In this document: one piece after another, positions 17,870-26,271 of the stretch
Numbering within the stretch: the first letter of the stretch is position 1
Layout of the letters: each line of letters starts with the position of its first letter
NCBI GenBank assembly: GCA_035296565.1
Contig: DATHAQ010000037.1
Span: 1-64,000 of the forward strand
Source of the DNA: JACCZR01 sp035296565
Lineage (GTDB): Bacteria > Actinomycetota > Thermoleophilia > Solirubrobacterales > Thermoleophilaceae
DNA: 64,000 nucleotides
Reading direction: 5' to 3'
Notes under the pieces: generated by a model
What the model saw: the letters and a program-made list of their open reading frames with translations, nothing else
What the model was told of the DNA's origin: nothing
Database searches by the model: none
Made by a program: the position numbers and the translations under genes

Positions 17870-18520
17870 ATGATGCAGGTCACCGTTCGCCTCTTCGCCA
17901 TGTTGCGCGAGCGCGCAGGGGCAGGCTCGGTCGACTTGGAGCTCCCCGACGGCGCTCGCGTGGGCGACGCCGTGGCCGAGCTCGGCCCGCTGGCCGAGGG
18001 CCTGCCGCTGGTGATGGCGGTGAACCGCGAGTACGCCCCCGAGGACCGGGTGCTGACGCCCGGCGACGAGCTCGCCCTGATCCCCCCGGTGAGCGGAGGC
18101 TCGGGCGAGCGCTGGTCGCGCGTGACCAGCGAACCGCTTTCCCTCGGGGGACTGGCCAAGCGGGTGCGGGACCACCGCGCCGGCGCCGTGGTCACGTTCA
18201 GCGGCGTCACGCGCGAGGTCGAGAAGCTCGAGTACGAGGCCTACGCGGAGATGGCCGCGGAGAAGCTGCAGTCGATAGTCGAGGACGCCGTAGAGCGGCA
18301 CGGGCTCTGCGCGGCGGCTGTGGAGCACCGCGTGGGGGATGTCCCGCTCAGCGAGCCCAGCGTGGTGGTGGCCGCCTCGGCGCCCCACCGCGGCGAGGCC
18401 TTCGCGGGCGCGCGCGAGATCATCGACCGGGCGAAGGCCGAGGCGCCGATCTGGAAGCGCGAGGTCGAGGGCGACGAGAGCCGCTGGGTGGAGGGCTCCG
18501 AGCCGACCGACGCCGGTTGA
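17870..18520 (+). CDS. moaX: molybdopterin synthase fusion MoaD-MoaE (MoaX)
   Basis: A 216-residue fusion. Residues 1-77 are MoaD, a ubiquitin-like sulfur carrier, ending in IPPVSGG with G76-G77. In standalone MoaD this Gly-Gly is the C terminus that becomes a thiocarboxylate. Residues about 85-216 are MoaE (GAVVTFSGVTREVEKLEYEAY, VEHRVGDVPLSEPSVVVAASAPHRGEAF, APIWKRE with the catalytic Lys). The enzyme converts precursor Z (cPMP) to molybdopterin. The same fusion is known as MoaX in Mycobacterium tuberculosis (about 220 residues), where it is processed after the Gly-Gly. No other molybdenum-cofactor gene is in the window. Two in-frame ATGs (17870, 17873) are possible starts. Confidence 0.92.
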   Translation: MMQVTVRLFAMLRERAGAGSVDLELPDGARVGDAVAELGPLAEGLPLVMAVNREYAPEDRVLTPGDELALIPPVSGGSGERWSRVTSEPLSLGGLAKRVRDHRAGAVVTFSGVTREVEKLEYEAYAEMAAEKLQSIVEDAVERHGLCAAAVEHRVGDVPLSEPSVVVAASAPHRGEAFAGAREIIDRAKAEAPIWKREVEGDESRWVEGSEPTDAG

Positions 18521-19158
18521 GACGTCTCGCGAACGCCGGCCGCAAGGCCGCCGGGTTCGTCCGGCTGCGCCGGCTGCTGGCCACTTCCTCGCCTCCCTAC
18601 CGGGTGGAGCTCGGCTCGGGCCTCGTGTGCCGCGACGGCTGGGTGTCCACCGACGTCTGGTCGCGTGCGCCCCTCCACCTCGATGCCACCCGATCCTGGC
18701 CCTTTCCACCCGGAACGGTGAGCCACGTCTACGGCGACAACATGATCGAGCACGTGCCCCTCGAGGGCGCCCGTGCTCTGTTCCGCCACGCCCTGCGGGC
18801 ACTGCAGCCCGGAGGGCGCATCCGGCTGGTCACCCCCGACGCCCGGCGCTGCGCCGAGATCTACCTCGAGGGCGGCGAGCTCGCCGAGGCGCAGTTCGAG
18901 GCGCATCGCGGCGCGGGCACCCGCATGGAGCACGCCGTCGACATCCTGCGCGCGGTCTTCGTCGAGTACGAGCACGATCGCGGCTACGCCTGGGATTTCG
19001 AGTCCCTGAGCGCCGAGCTCCGGTCGGCGGGCTTCGAGGCGATCGAGCGCTGCGAGCTCGGGGAGAGCGACGACCCCGTGCTTCGCGGTCTGGAGTCGCG
19101 TGTATTGCCCGTCGACAGGGTGGCGATGCTCGCCGTGGAGGCGCGGGGTCCCGGCTAG
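18517..19158 (+). CDS. small class I SAM methyltransferase, envelope-associated type
   Basis: A 213-residue protein started by TTG, which overlaps the moaX stop as TTGA. The SAM-binding loop is ELGSGLVCRDGWVSTD at 31-46. GDNMIEHVPLEGARALFRHALRALQPGGRIRLVTPDARR matches the post-motif region of methyltransferases that accompany polysaccharide clusters. The acceptor is unknown. Despite the overlap with moaX it is more likely part of the envelope region that starts here than of cofactor synthesis. It shares a CTAG double stop with the convergent GT-C gene. Confidence 0.82.
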   Translation: MRRLANAGRKAAGFVRLRRLLATSSPPYRVELGSGLVCRDGWVSTDVWSRAPLHLDATRSWPFPPGTVSHVYGDNMIEHVPLEGARALFRHALRALQPGGRIRLVTPDARRCAEIYLEGGELAEAQFEAHRGAGTRMEHAVDILRAVFVEYEHDRGYAWDFESLSAELRSAGFEAIERCELGESDDPVLRGLESRVLPVDRVAMLAVEARGPG

Positions 19159-20642
19159 GGCCGCTGGAGCAGGCGGTCCGCCGGCTCGAACGGGGCCAGC
19201 GGCGGCAGCGAGCGGTTGACCAGCCGGACCGGCCGCGGCGAACGGAAGATCGCGACGGAGTAGCCGGGCGCGAAGTCGAGCCGGACCAGCTCCATGGGCG
19301 GGGGCGGGCGAAACGGCGGGTCGGGCCGGGGCGGCGGCTTCTCCGAGCCCGGCCCGCCCGGGTCGACCCCGATCGCCACCACCTCGCGGACCGACGCTCC
19401 GCCCGGCGGCAGCCGGCGCAAGCCGCGCAGGTACAGGCCGAGCGGGATCTCGCCCTCGCTGGGGTTGACCACGACGATGCGGCCGCCGGGCGGCGGAGGC
19501 CCGACCGCCTCGGCCGCACCGCGCCAGTCCTCGCGGCCGTAATTTCCGTCGAGGTTCACCGCGAGCGCGGTGAACAAGCCGATCCCGCACAACGCCAGCG
19601 TCAGGGCGAGGCCCAGCCCGCGCGGCCGCGCGGCCGCGAACCCCGTGGCGACGACGATCGCGGCGGGCAGCCAGGCGGCCAGCGAGTTGCGCACGCCGAA
19701 GGTGTCGGGGTCGATCGGCAGCGGTAGCAGCAGCGCCACGAGCGCCAGCACCCCGGCCGCCAAGGCTCCGCCCCGCTCTCGGGGTCCGGCCCGCAGCGCC
19801 AGCACCACGCCGGCGGCCGCCAGCAGGCCGGCGGCGCCGGTCAACACAGCCTCGGCCGGGCCCTCGAAGCCGATGAGGAATTGCTTGGGCACACGCGCGA
19901 GGCGGCTCCCCAGGGAGGTGTCGCGCAGGTAGTTGGCGAGGTCGAGGCCGCGCTGGTGCAGCGCGAGCGGCAGTAGCGCCAGCCCGACCAGCGCCACGGC
20001 GCTCACGGCCGGCAGCACCCGGTGGCGGTGCAGCCAGACGAGCGAGGCGGCCTCGCCCACTACGAGAAACAGCGCGTAGTAGTGGCTTGCGAGGGCCAGC
20101 GCGGAGGCGAGCGCCCAGCCGGCTAGCGCCCGTCCGCTGGGCTCATCGCGCGCGTGGGCGAAACCCAGGAGCGACAGCCCGCCGACGAGCAGCAACAGCG
20201 GGTAGGAGCGCGCCTCCTGCGAGTAGTAGACGAGCAGCGGGCTGACCGCGGCCAAGGCCGCGACGATGAGCCCGGCGCGCTCGGACACCAGGCGTCGCCC
20301 GGTCAGGTAGGCCACCCCGACGAAGCCCGTTCCGGCGGCCGCGGACAGCGAGCGCAGGCCCACCTCGTCGGTGCCGGACAGCTTCGCCCACACCCACGCG
20401 ACGGCGTAGTAGAGCGGCGGCGTCGACTCGTTGTCGTAGACGCGCTCGAGCATCTGCCCGAAGTCGAGGCGAAGGGCGCGCACGGTCACGGCCTCGTCGA
20501 GCCAGAAGCTCTGGGAGTCGAGGAAGGCGAACCTCAGCAGGGCCGCGAGCGCGAGGATCACCAGCGGGGCCGCCACCTGCGGGCGCGTCGCGGGGGTGGA
20601 GAGGACCTGCACCCGGCGCGAGGGTAGTGCCCGCCGGTCCAC
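19155..20642 (-). CDS. GT39/ArnT-like membrane glycosyltransferase (GT-C fold)
   Basis: A 495-residue polytopic membrane protein with about ten or more hydrophobic segments. The first extracytoplasmic loop carries W47-L-D-E50 (SFWLDEAVTVRAL), the Asp-Glu of GT-C enzymes of the PMT/ArnT type that use polyprenyl-phosphate sugars. ESTPPLYYAVAWVWAKLSG and YYSQEARSYPLLLL are further family-like blocks. The last ~110 residues form an extracytoplasmic domain. It probably adds a sugar to a polymer or protein outside the membrane. The annotated GTG start is uncertain; a later GTG near 20612 would remove ten residues. It is divergent from the next membrane gene with 25 bases between starts. Confidence 0.8.
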   Translation of the reverse strand: MDRRALPSRRVQVLSTPATRPQVAAPLVILALAALLRFAFLDSQSFWLDEAVTVRALRLDFGQMLERVYDNESTPPLYYAVAWVWAKLSGTDEVGLRSLSAAAGTGFVGVAYLTGRRLVSERAGLIVAALAAVSPLLVYYSQEARSYPLLLLVGGLSLLGFAHARDEPSGRALAGWALASALALASHYYALFLVVGEAASLVWLHRHRVLPAVSAVALVGLALLPLALHQRGLDLANYLRDTSLGSRLARVPKQFLIGFEGPAEAVLTGAAGLLAAAGVVLALRAGPRERGGALAAGVLALVALLLPLPIDPDTFGVRNSLAAWLPAAIVVATGFAAARPRGLGLALTLALCGIGLFTALAVNLDGNYGREDWRGAAEAVGPPPPGGRIVVVNPSEGEIPLGLYLRGLRRLPPGGASVREVVAIGVDPGGPGSEKPPPRPDPPFRPPPPMELVRLDFAPGYSVAIFRSPRPVRLVNRSLPPLAPFEPADRLLQRP

Positions 20643-20667
20643 GGGGCGCCTGCCAAGGTGGTGCCCG

Positions 20668-21897
20668 ATGACGGGGCGCCGCTGGTTCTACCCGCTGGCG
20701 CTGGCGCTGCCCTTCCTCGCGGTGGCGGCGGCGCTGCAGGGCCTCACCGTCGAGCTGCAGACCTTCCACGGCAGCGACGCTCGCTCGTACCACCTGCCGA
20801 CCATCCACCAGTTCGCCGAGGGGCTGCCCACGCCCGACCTCGTGCACTACCCGGCGGCCCAGGCGCCGCTGTTCCACCTGCTCTTCGCGGTCTACGGCAA
20901 GGTCGTCGGCTTCGACCTCTGGAAGCTCCAGGCGCTCAGCGTGGTCATCTCGTACCTCGCCGTCCTCGCCCTTTTCCACCTGCTCACGGACCGGCTGGGG
21001 CTCCAACGCCCGAAGGCGCTGGCGCTGACGCTGCTGTTCGCGCTGTCGCCGTACTTCTTCGGCGCCTCGTTCATCCTGCTCACCGACAACCTGGCGATCC
21101 TCTTCGCGCTGGTCGCCGTCATCCTGTTCCACCGCTCGGGCGAGGAGGGCTCGATGCGGTTGTTCGCGCTCGGCTGCCTGGCAACGGCCCTCGCGCTGCT
21201 CACGCGCCAGGCGTTCGTGTGGCTGCTGCCGCTGGGGCTCTTCTATGCGCCCCGAAAGCTCCCCGGCCTGGCCCTGCTCGCCGCCGCCACCGCCCCATTG
21301 GGTGCCCTGGTCGTCGCCTGGGGGGGCCTGGTGCCCAAGGGATCCGATCCCACCTCGTGCGGACTGTGCCCGGGCTCGGGGGACCATCTGCTGGGACGGG
21401 CGCTGGGGTTCACCTTCGCGGTGTTCGCCGTCTACGCGGTGGCCGTCGTGGGCCCGAGCGCGTGGCGGCAGCTGCGCCCGCTGCTGGCGCCGGCCGGCGT
21501 CGCCCTGGCTCTTGCGCTCGCCGTGGGGCTGCTGATCGCGTTCCCGCTGGAGTTCTCCCCCCCGGGGCCGGGCGTGCCCGGCGACGCGGGCCACCTGTGG
21601 CGGGCCTCCGAGAAGGTGCCGCTGCTGTTCTGGGGGCTGGTCCCGCTCGGGACCGCGTCCGCCTACGCGCTGGGACGCCGCGCCGGGCCGCGCTCCCTCG
21701 CCGTCGTGTTCGGGCTGTCGTTCCTGCTGTCCGTGCTGCCCGTGCGGCTGGTCTACCAGAAGTACTTCGACCCCTTCGCACTCCTGGCCGTGCTCATGTT
21801 CGTGCGCCGCGACGACCTCGAGCGGCGCTGGCAATGGGTGGGCGTCGCCGCGCTGGCTCTGGCCTTCGTCGCCTACGCGCTCTCGTTCGAGGTCTAG
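20668..21897 (+). CDS. multi-membrane GT-C-like protein
   Basis: A 409-residue protein with about ten hydrophobic segments. The first loop reads FHGSDARSYHLPTIHQFAEGLPTPDLVHYPAAQAPLFHLL, with acidic Asp37 where GT-C enzymes hold a catalytic acid, and ALLTRQAFVWLLPLGL recalls the RQTN-type motif of ALG10-like glucosyltransferases. A polyprenyl-phosphate-sugar-dependent transferase is the best guess; the donor and acceptor are unknown. ATG 20668 was chosen because it directly precedes the first hydrophobic stretch. The gene ends eleven bases before the convergent sigma-factor gene. Confidence 0.68.
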   Translation: MTGRRWFYPLALALPFLAVAAALQGLTVELQTFHGSDARSYHLPTIHQFAEGLPTPDLVHYPAAQAPLFHLLFAVYGKVVGFDLWKLQALSVVISYLAVLALFHLLTDRLGLQRPKALALTLLFALSPYFFGASFILLTDNLAILFALVAVILFHRSGEEGSMRLFALGCLATALALLTRQAFVWLLPLGLFYAPRKLPGLALLAAATAPLGALVVAWGGLVPKGSDPTSCGLCPGSGDHLLGRALGFTFAVFAVYAVAVVGPSAWRQLRPLLAPAGVALALALAVGLLIAFPLEFSPPGPGVPGDAGHLWRASEKVPLLFWGLVPLGTASAYALGRRAGPRSLAVVFGLSFLLSVLPVRLVYQKYFDPFALLAVLMFVRRDDLERRWQWVGVAALALAFVAYALSFEV

Positions 21898-21908
21898 GCC
21901 GAGCGGCG

Positions 21909-23186
21909 CTAGGGGCCGAACTCCCCGCCCCCGCCGGAGCCCCCGCCTCCGCCGGCGGTGAACTCGCCTCCTCCGCCTCCGGAGTCGCCGCCCGCCGAGG
22001 CCACACTTCCTCCGCCCGGCGCGAACTCGTCCGCCGGGTCGGGTGGGCGCGGGGCGGGGGCCGGAGCCGGCGCCGAGGGCGCCGGCGCGGCGGCAGTCCC
22101 TCCGCCGCCGGCGATGCCCAGCGCCTTCGTCGCGTCCACGGGAGGCGCGCTCGCCTGTCCGGGCTTCGGTGCGGTCGGGGCCACCGCTCCGCCTGCAGCC
22201 TGATCGGCCAGCTCCGGGGGCAAGGCGGGGGTCTTGGCCTTCGCCTGCTGGCGCACGATGTGCGGGCGCACGGGGTCGGCAGAAGCACTCAGCTCGCTGA
22301 CGGTTGCCGCACCGCCCCCCGCCACGATCGCCGCCGAGGCCGCCACTGCGGCCACCTTGGACCCGCTCACCAGCTCGACGCCCTGGCCCACCCGGTCGCT
22401 GAGGCCCGCGGCCAGCGACTCGAAGCCGGCGCGCAGCGGGCCCCCGACGTCGGATGAGGCCACCAGCACCGCCGGCGGCATGAGCGCCGCCACCCGTGCC
22501 GGGGCCGCCCGGAACTCGCGCAGCTGCGCGCGACAGGCCAGGCACGTCTTCAGGTGCGTCCGCAGGGCCTTCATGTCCTCCGCGCTGGCCTCGCCGTCGG
22601 CCAGGGCTGAGAGGTGCGGCGCGAGGCGCTCGCACTCGTCCCCGGCCTCGATGCCGTCGATCCGCTTCAGGAACGCCCGCCGGCCCTCGGTGAGGCAGCG
22701 GTTGACCTTGGTGTAGGTCCAGCCGCAGATGCGCGCGATCTCGTCGTAGGAGTGGCCCTCCGCGCGCAGCAGCAGCGCGCGCACCTCCTGCGGCTTCAGC
22801 TGCGCGAGCGCCTCGGCTCCCACCTGGAGGCGCTCGAGGCGCTCTGCCTGCTCGGGCGCGGGCGGGCCGCCGGGGCGCTCGGGCGGCTCGCCGTCGTCAG
22901 CGGTCGGGGTATGGCGGTCGCGCTGGCGGCGCAGCGCGAACGCCTCGTGCTTGACCACCGTCTTCAGCCACGGGACCAGCTGGTCCTCCGCGGTGGACGG
23001 CGCCTTGGTCAGCATGATCTCCAGCCCGCGCTGGTAGGCGTCCTCGGCATCCTCGGCCGTGGCCGCGTAGCGGCGGGCCGTGGCCATGATCTGGCCCGCG
23101 TGACGCTCGACGAGGGCGAGGGCGGCAGCGCTCAGCTGGGCCTCTGGCCGCTCGTCCTCCTCGCGCCTGCCTGCCCTGGCTCGCAT
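21909..23186 (-). CDS. sigma-70 family (ECF-like) factor fused to a zinc-finger anti-sigma-like domain
   Basis: A 425-residue multidomain regulator. Region 2 of an ECF-like sigma factor lies at about 25-95 (AEDAEDAYQRGLEIML, LVPWLKTVVKHEAFALRRQ). Region 4 lies at about 115-178 (LAQLKPQEVRALLLRAEGHSYDEIARICGWTYTKVNRCLTEGRRAF). A zf-HC2-type zinc-binding motif follows with C185, H211, C215 and C218 (HLKTCLACR). Residues 277-296 are hydrophobic and could cross the membrane once. The last ~120 residues are Pro/Ala/Gly-rich and end in repeated GGGGGEF units. A sigma factor with its own anti-sigma-like sensor part is thus held in one chain. It is divergent from the priming glycosyltransferase at 23317. 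ATG 23186 is preferred; a GTG lies two codons upstream. Confidence 0.87.
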   Translation of the reverse strand: MRARAGRREEDERPEAQLSAAALALVERHAGQIMATARRYAATAEDAEDAYQRGLEIMLTKAPSTAEDQLVPWLKTVVKHEAFALRRQRDRHTPTADDGEPPERPGGPPAPEQAERLERLQVGAEALAQLKPQEVRALLLRAEGHSYDEIARICGWTYTKVNRCLTEGRRAFLKRIDGIEAGDECERLAPHLSALADGEASAEDMKALRTHLKTCLACRAQLREFRAAPARVAALMPPAVLVASSDVGGPLRAGFESLAAGLSDRVGQGVELVSGSKVAAVAASAAIVAGGGAATVSELSASADPVRPHIVRQQAKAKTPALPPELADQAAGGAVAPTAPKPGQASAPPVDATKALGIAGGGGTAAAPAPSAPAPAPAPRPPDPADEFAPGGGSVASAGGDSGGGGGEFTAGGGGGSGGGGEFGP

Positions 23187-23249
23187 CAACACCGCGTTAG
23201 GTCGCGAGTGTGCAGGATTTCGCCCCGCCCTCTGCACCCCAAAGACCGC

Positions 23250-23262
23250 AACCTGGGAGGTT
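23250..23262. promoter_or_regulatory. short inverted repeat in the sigma-factor/priming-transferase intergenic region
   Basis: AACCT-GGG-AGGTT lies in the 130-base gap between the divergent sigma-factor fusion and the priming transferase, 54 bases before the latter. It could be an operator, but five-base arms are short and no convincing promoter boxes were found nearby. Confidence 0.3.
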
Positions 23263-23316
23263 TTCGTCACGGCCGAGACAATCTCCGCTCCCGGCTGTTT
23301 ACTTCACGGGTTCTTC

Positions 23317-24816
23317 ATGGCCGGCGGACGTGCTCGACATCTCAGGGAGGCATCGGCTCCGGCGAAGTCGCCACTCGACCTGCCGGCCCGCGATATGCGC
23401 GCCCCGCGCCCGTTCCTTCTCGGCGCGCTGCTGCGCCTGGAGGTGGCCCGGCGGATCGCGCGGCTGATCACGCTGGCCTCGCTGGACTTCGCCGGCCTGC
23501 TGCTCGGCATCTGGACCGCGCTGGAGGTCAAGCAGGCGGTGCGCGGCGGCCCCGGCTTCGGCTTCTACTTCGACCAGGCGCTCGACGTCGCGCCGCTTGC
23601 GGCGCTCGTGATGCTGCTGCTCTTCGCGCGCTCGCACCTGTACGCCGACCGCACGCTGCGCCCGGGGTTCTCGGCCGTGGTGGCCTGCCTGTTCCAGACC
23701 ACGGCGGTGATCTTCCTCTACGCCGTCGTCGAGGGCTACGAGTTCCAGTCGTACTACATCTTCTACGGCGGCCTGTTCTTCGCCCTGTTCTACGTCGCGG
23801 GCCTGCGCTTCGCCTTCGAGCGCCTGAGCTTCGCGCTGCTGAAGGCGGCCGGCTATCGCCGGCGCGCCGTGCTCGTCGGCTCGGGCGACCACATCGACGG
23901 CGTCGCAGCGGCGCTGCGGGGCTCGGAGGTCGAGCCGGTGGGCTTCGTGGCGCTGACCCCGCGGCCGGTCGACGGGCTACGGGACCTGGGCACGCTCTCG
24001 GACCTCGAGCGCCACCTCGACGAGGTCGACGAGGTCATCATCGCCGACCCCGACTTCCCGCAGGAGCAGGCGGTCGAGCTGGTGGACCGCTGCCACGCGC
24101 AGAGCAAGGCCGTGCGTATCGCGCCCTCGACCATGGAGATCCTGATGGACCGGGTGGAGTTCGTCCCCGGCCAGGCGCTGCCGCTGTTCGAGCTCAAGGC
24201 GCCGGTCTTCGAGGGCGTGGACTTTGTCGCCAAGCGCGCCTTCGACCTGATCGGCGCCGTCCTGCTCGCGATCTTCCTGATGCCGCTGCTGCTGCTCATC
24301 GCGCTGCTCGTCCGCGTCACCTCGCGCGGGCCCGTGATCTACAGGTCCATGCGACCCGGCCTGGGCGGCGACCTCTTCCCGTGCTTCAAGTTCCGCACCA
24401 TGGAGCAGGACGCCGAGCTGCGCCAGGGCGAGCTCGAGGACCAGAACGAGGTGGGCGGGGCGATCTTCAAGATCCGCAACGACCCGCGCGTGACCACGGT
24501 CGGCGGGGTGCTGCGGCGCTTCTCCCTCGACGAGCTCCCGCAGCTGATCAACGTCCTGCGCGGCGAGATGTCGCTCGTGGGGCCGCGGCCGCTGCCTCAG
24601 CGCGACTTCGAGCGCCTCGACGACTGGCACCGCAAGCGCTACCTGGTGCTGCCGGGCATGACCGGCCTGTGGCAGGTCTCCGGGCGCTCCGAGCTCGATC
24701 CCGACGAGCTCGTGCGCCTCGACTTCCTCTACCTGGAGCGCTGGTCGGTCTTCCTCGACATGTCGATCCTGCTCAAGACGATCCCCGCGGTGATCCGCTC
24801 GCGGGGAGCCTGGTAG
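23317..24816 (+). CDS. polyprenyl-phosphate sugar-1-phosphate transferase (priming glycosyltransferase)
   Basis: A 499-residue WbaP/exopolysaccharide-type phosphoglycosyltransferase that loads the first sugar phosphate on undecaprenyl phosphate. The N-terminal half has several membrane segments and a Rossmann-like CoA-binding-type domain (RRRAVLVGSGDHIDGVAAAL). The C-terminal catalytic domain begins with a membrane helix (KRAFDLIGAVLLAIFLMPLLLLIALLVR) and has the family motifs CFKFRTM, RRFSLDELPQLINVLRGEMSLVGPRP and YLVLPGMTGLWQVSGRS. Start ATG 23317 gives the longest form; ATG 23395 (MRAPRPF) is equally possible and would give 473 residues. It starts the repeat-unit pathway served by the glycosyltransferases further along. 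Its 3' end overlaps the convergent methyltransferase by 44 bases. Confidence 0.92.
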   Translation: MAGGRARHLREASAPAKSPLDLPARDMRAPRPFLLGALLRLEVARRIARLITLASLDFAGLLLGIWTALEVKQAVRGGPGFGFYFDQALDVAPLAALVMLLLFARSHLYADRTLRPGFSAVVACLFQTTAVIFLYAVVEGYEFQSYYIFYGGLFFALFYVAGLRFAFERLSFALLKAAGYRRRAVLVGSGDHIDGVAAALRGSEVEPVGFVALTPRPVDGLRDLGTLSDLERHLDEVDEVIIADPDFPQEQAVELVDRCHAQSKAVRIAPSTMEILMDRVEFVPGQALPLFELKAPVFEGVDFVAKRAFDLIGAVLLAIFLMPLLLLIALLVRVTSRGPVIYRSMRPGLGGDLFPCFKFRTMEQDAELRQGELEDQNEVGGAIFKIRNDPRVTTVGGVLRRFSLDELPQLINVLRGEMSLVGPRPLPQRDFERLDDWHRKRYLVLPGMTGLWQVSGRSELDPDELVRLDFLYLERWSVFLDMSILLKTIPAVIRSRGAW

Positions 24817-25441
24817 CAGGGCCAGCAGCCACGAGTGACTTGGTGAGCGGCCCGAGCCGCTCGCGCACGATGGTGGCGTCGGGGAAGAGCTGCTGGAGCT
24901 CCTTCGCGTCGAGCAGCAGCGTGTCGTCGAAGGGGTCGTCGGAGACGCCGAGGTCCCACAGCCGCCGGCCCACCCGCCGCGGCAGCCAGTGCACGAGCGG
25001 AAGCAGCGCGTGCGGCTCCACCGGGAACCAGCGGTTGGGGGTCTGCACGAAGTAGCGGCCGCCGACCCGGGCCAGCTCGGCGGCGAGGGCCCGGCGGTCG
25101 GCGGGCTCGACAACGTGCTCGATCACCGAGTTGGAGTAGGCCACGTCGAACTCCCCGTCGGCGAAGGGCAGACCCCGACCGTCGGCCCGCACGAAGGGCC
25201 CGGGGTACTTGGGCCGCTCGACGCGGTCGGTGCCGGTCACGTCGAGCTCGGGCTCGAGCCCGGCGAGGCCGGTCTCGCCCGAGCCGACGTCCAAGATGCG
25301 CTCTCCGGCACGGGGGGCCATCAGGCGCCTGAACAGCTCCTGGCGCCGGCGCCGGGAGCGCCGCGCGACGCGCTCGGCGAGCCACGTGCGCCACCCCTGG
25401 CGGGCCAGTCCGTATACGGGCTGCTGGGAGGGCTCGGTCAC
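24773..25441 (-). CDS. class I SAM methyltransferase
   Basis: A 222-residue methyltransferase with SAM motif I at 49-58 (ILDVGSGETG), motif II acid in LDVTGTDRVERP, FADGEFDVAYSNSVIEHV and an LPRRVGRRLWDLGV region typical of ubiE-like enzymes in sugar clusters. The acceptor is unknown; O-methylation of a glycan is plausible from context. The ATG start lies 56 bases from the divergent ABC permease. The 3' end overlaps the priming transferase tail-to-tail by 44 bases, so both C termini are encoded by the same DNA. Confidence 0.83.
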   Translation of the reverse strand: MTEPSQQPVYGLARQGWRTWLAERVARRSRRRRQELFRRLMAPRAGERILDVGSGETGLAGLEPELDVTGTDRVERPKYPGPFVRADGRGLPFADGEFDVAYSNSVIEHVVEPADRRALAAELARVGGRYFVQTPNRWFPVEPHALLPLVHWLPRRVGRRLWDLGVSDDPFDDTLLLDAKELQQLFPDATIVRERLGPLTKSLVAAGPATRLPASGSPRGSS

Positions 25442-25497
25442 GGCAGAGGTTCTAGCGTGCGGGGCGGGGCCGCCGCTCTAGGCTTCGCGCACGGGCG

Positions 25498-26271
25498 ATG
25501 CGCTACCGCTTCCTGTTCGAGCAGATGGTGCGCCGCGAGCTGCGCCAGAAGTACAAGGGCTCGGTTCTCGGGGTCTTCTGGTACCTGATCAACCCCATCG
25601 TCCTGATGGGCGCCTACCTGCTCGTCTTCAGCGTGCTGCTGCGGGTGGCGGACATTCCCGACTACCCGCTGTTCGTGGTGGCCGGGATGATCGTGTGGGT
25701 GTTCTTCGCCCAGGCAATGCTGGCCGCCGCGCCGAGCATGGAGCAGAACGCGCCGCTGGTGCGAAAGGTCAAGTTCCCGCGCGTGGCGATCCCCGCGGCG
25801 ACCGCCATCGTCCAGCTGGCGACCTTCCTGGTGATGCTGGTGCTGCTGGCGCCGGTGGCGCTGGCGGTGCGGGGCACGCTGAACGTGGACCTCCTGTGGC
25901 TGCCGGTCGTGGTGGTGCTGCTGTTCGCCTTCGTGCTGGGGCTGTCGATGGCGGTGTCGGTGCTGCACGCGCACTTCCGCGACGTCGAGCCGGTGATCGG
26001 CGCGGCGCTGCTGCCGTGGTTCTTCGTCACGCCGATCTTCCTGCGCGTCGAGGACCTGCCCGGCGTGGGAAGCCGCGAGTGGCTCGGTGACCTGCTCGAG
26101 TGGGGCAACCCGGTGGCGCCCTTCGTGAGCGCGGTGCGCGAGCTGCTCTACGCCGGGGCGGCGCCGTCGCTGGGGACGTTCGCCTACCTCGTGGCGGCGG
26201 GTCTCGGCGCGCTCGCCCTGGGGACGCTGCTCTTCCGCCGCCTCGGCCCCGAGCTGGCGGTGGTCCTGTGA
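25498..26271 (+). CDS. ABC-2 type polysaccharide export permease (Wzm-like)
   Basis: A 257-residue membrane protein with six predicted hydrophobic segments and the cytoplasmic start RYRFLFEQMVRRELRQKYKGSVLGVFWYLINP typical of TagG/Wzm permeases. It forms the membrane channel of an exporter for lipid-linked polysaccharide or teichoic-acid-like polymer. The ATP-binding subunit is encoded next with a GTGA overlap. There is no ribosome-binding site of note. Confidence 0.93.
   Translation: MRYRFLFEQMVRRELRQKYKGSVLGVFWYLINPIVLMGAYLLVFSVLLRVADIPDYPLFVVAGMIVWVFFAQAMLAAAPSMEQNAPLVRKVKFPRVAIPAATAIVQLATFLVMLVLLAPVALAVRGTLNVDLLWLPVVVVLLFAFVLGLSMAVSVLHAHFRDVEPVIGAALLPWFFVTPIFLRVEDLPGVGSREWLGDLLEWGNPVAPFVSAVRELLYAGAAPSLGTFAYLVAAGLGALALGTLLFRRLGPELAVVL

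Noticed and set aside
16258..18516. Upstream extension of the small methyltransferase frame to 966 codons.
   Set aside because: Only the last 213 codons match a methyltransferase; the upstream part is antisense to the phosphatase and overlaps moaX in another frame.
20143..22635. 830-codon minus-strand open frame across the GT-C and sigma-factor genes.
   Set aside because: No recognisable domain, low-complexity composition, and it overlaps three supported genes.
23249..23268. A possible ECF-type promoter (GCAACC then CGTC) upstream of the priming transferase.
   Set aside because: Only about 11 bases separate the two boxes, too few for the usual 15-17 base ECF spacing.
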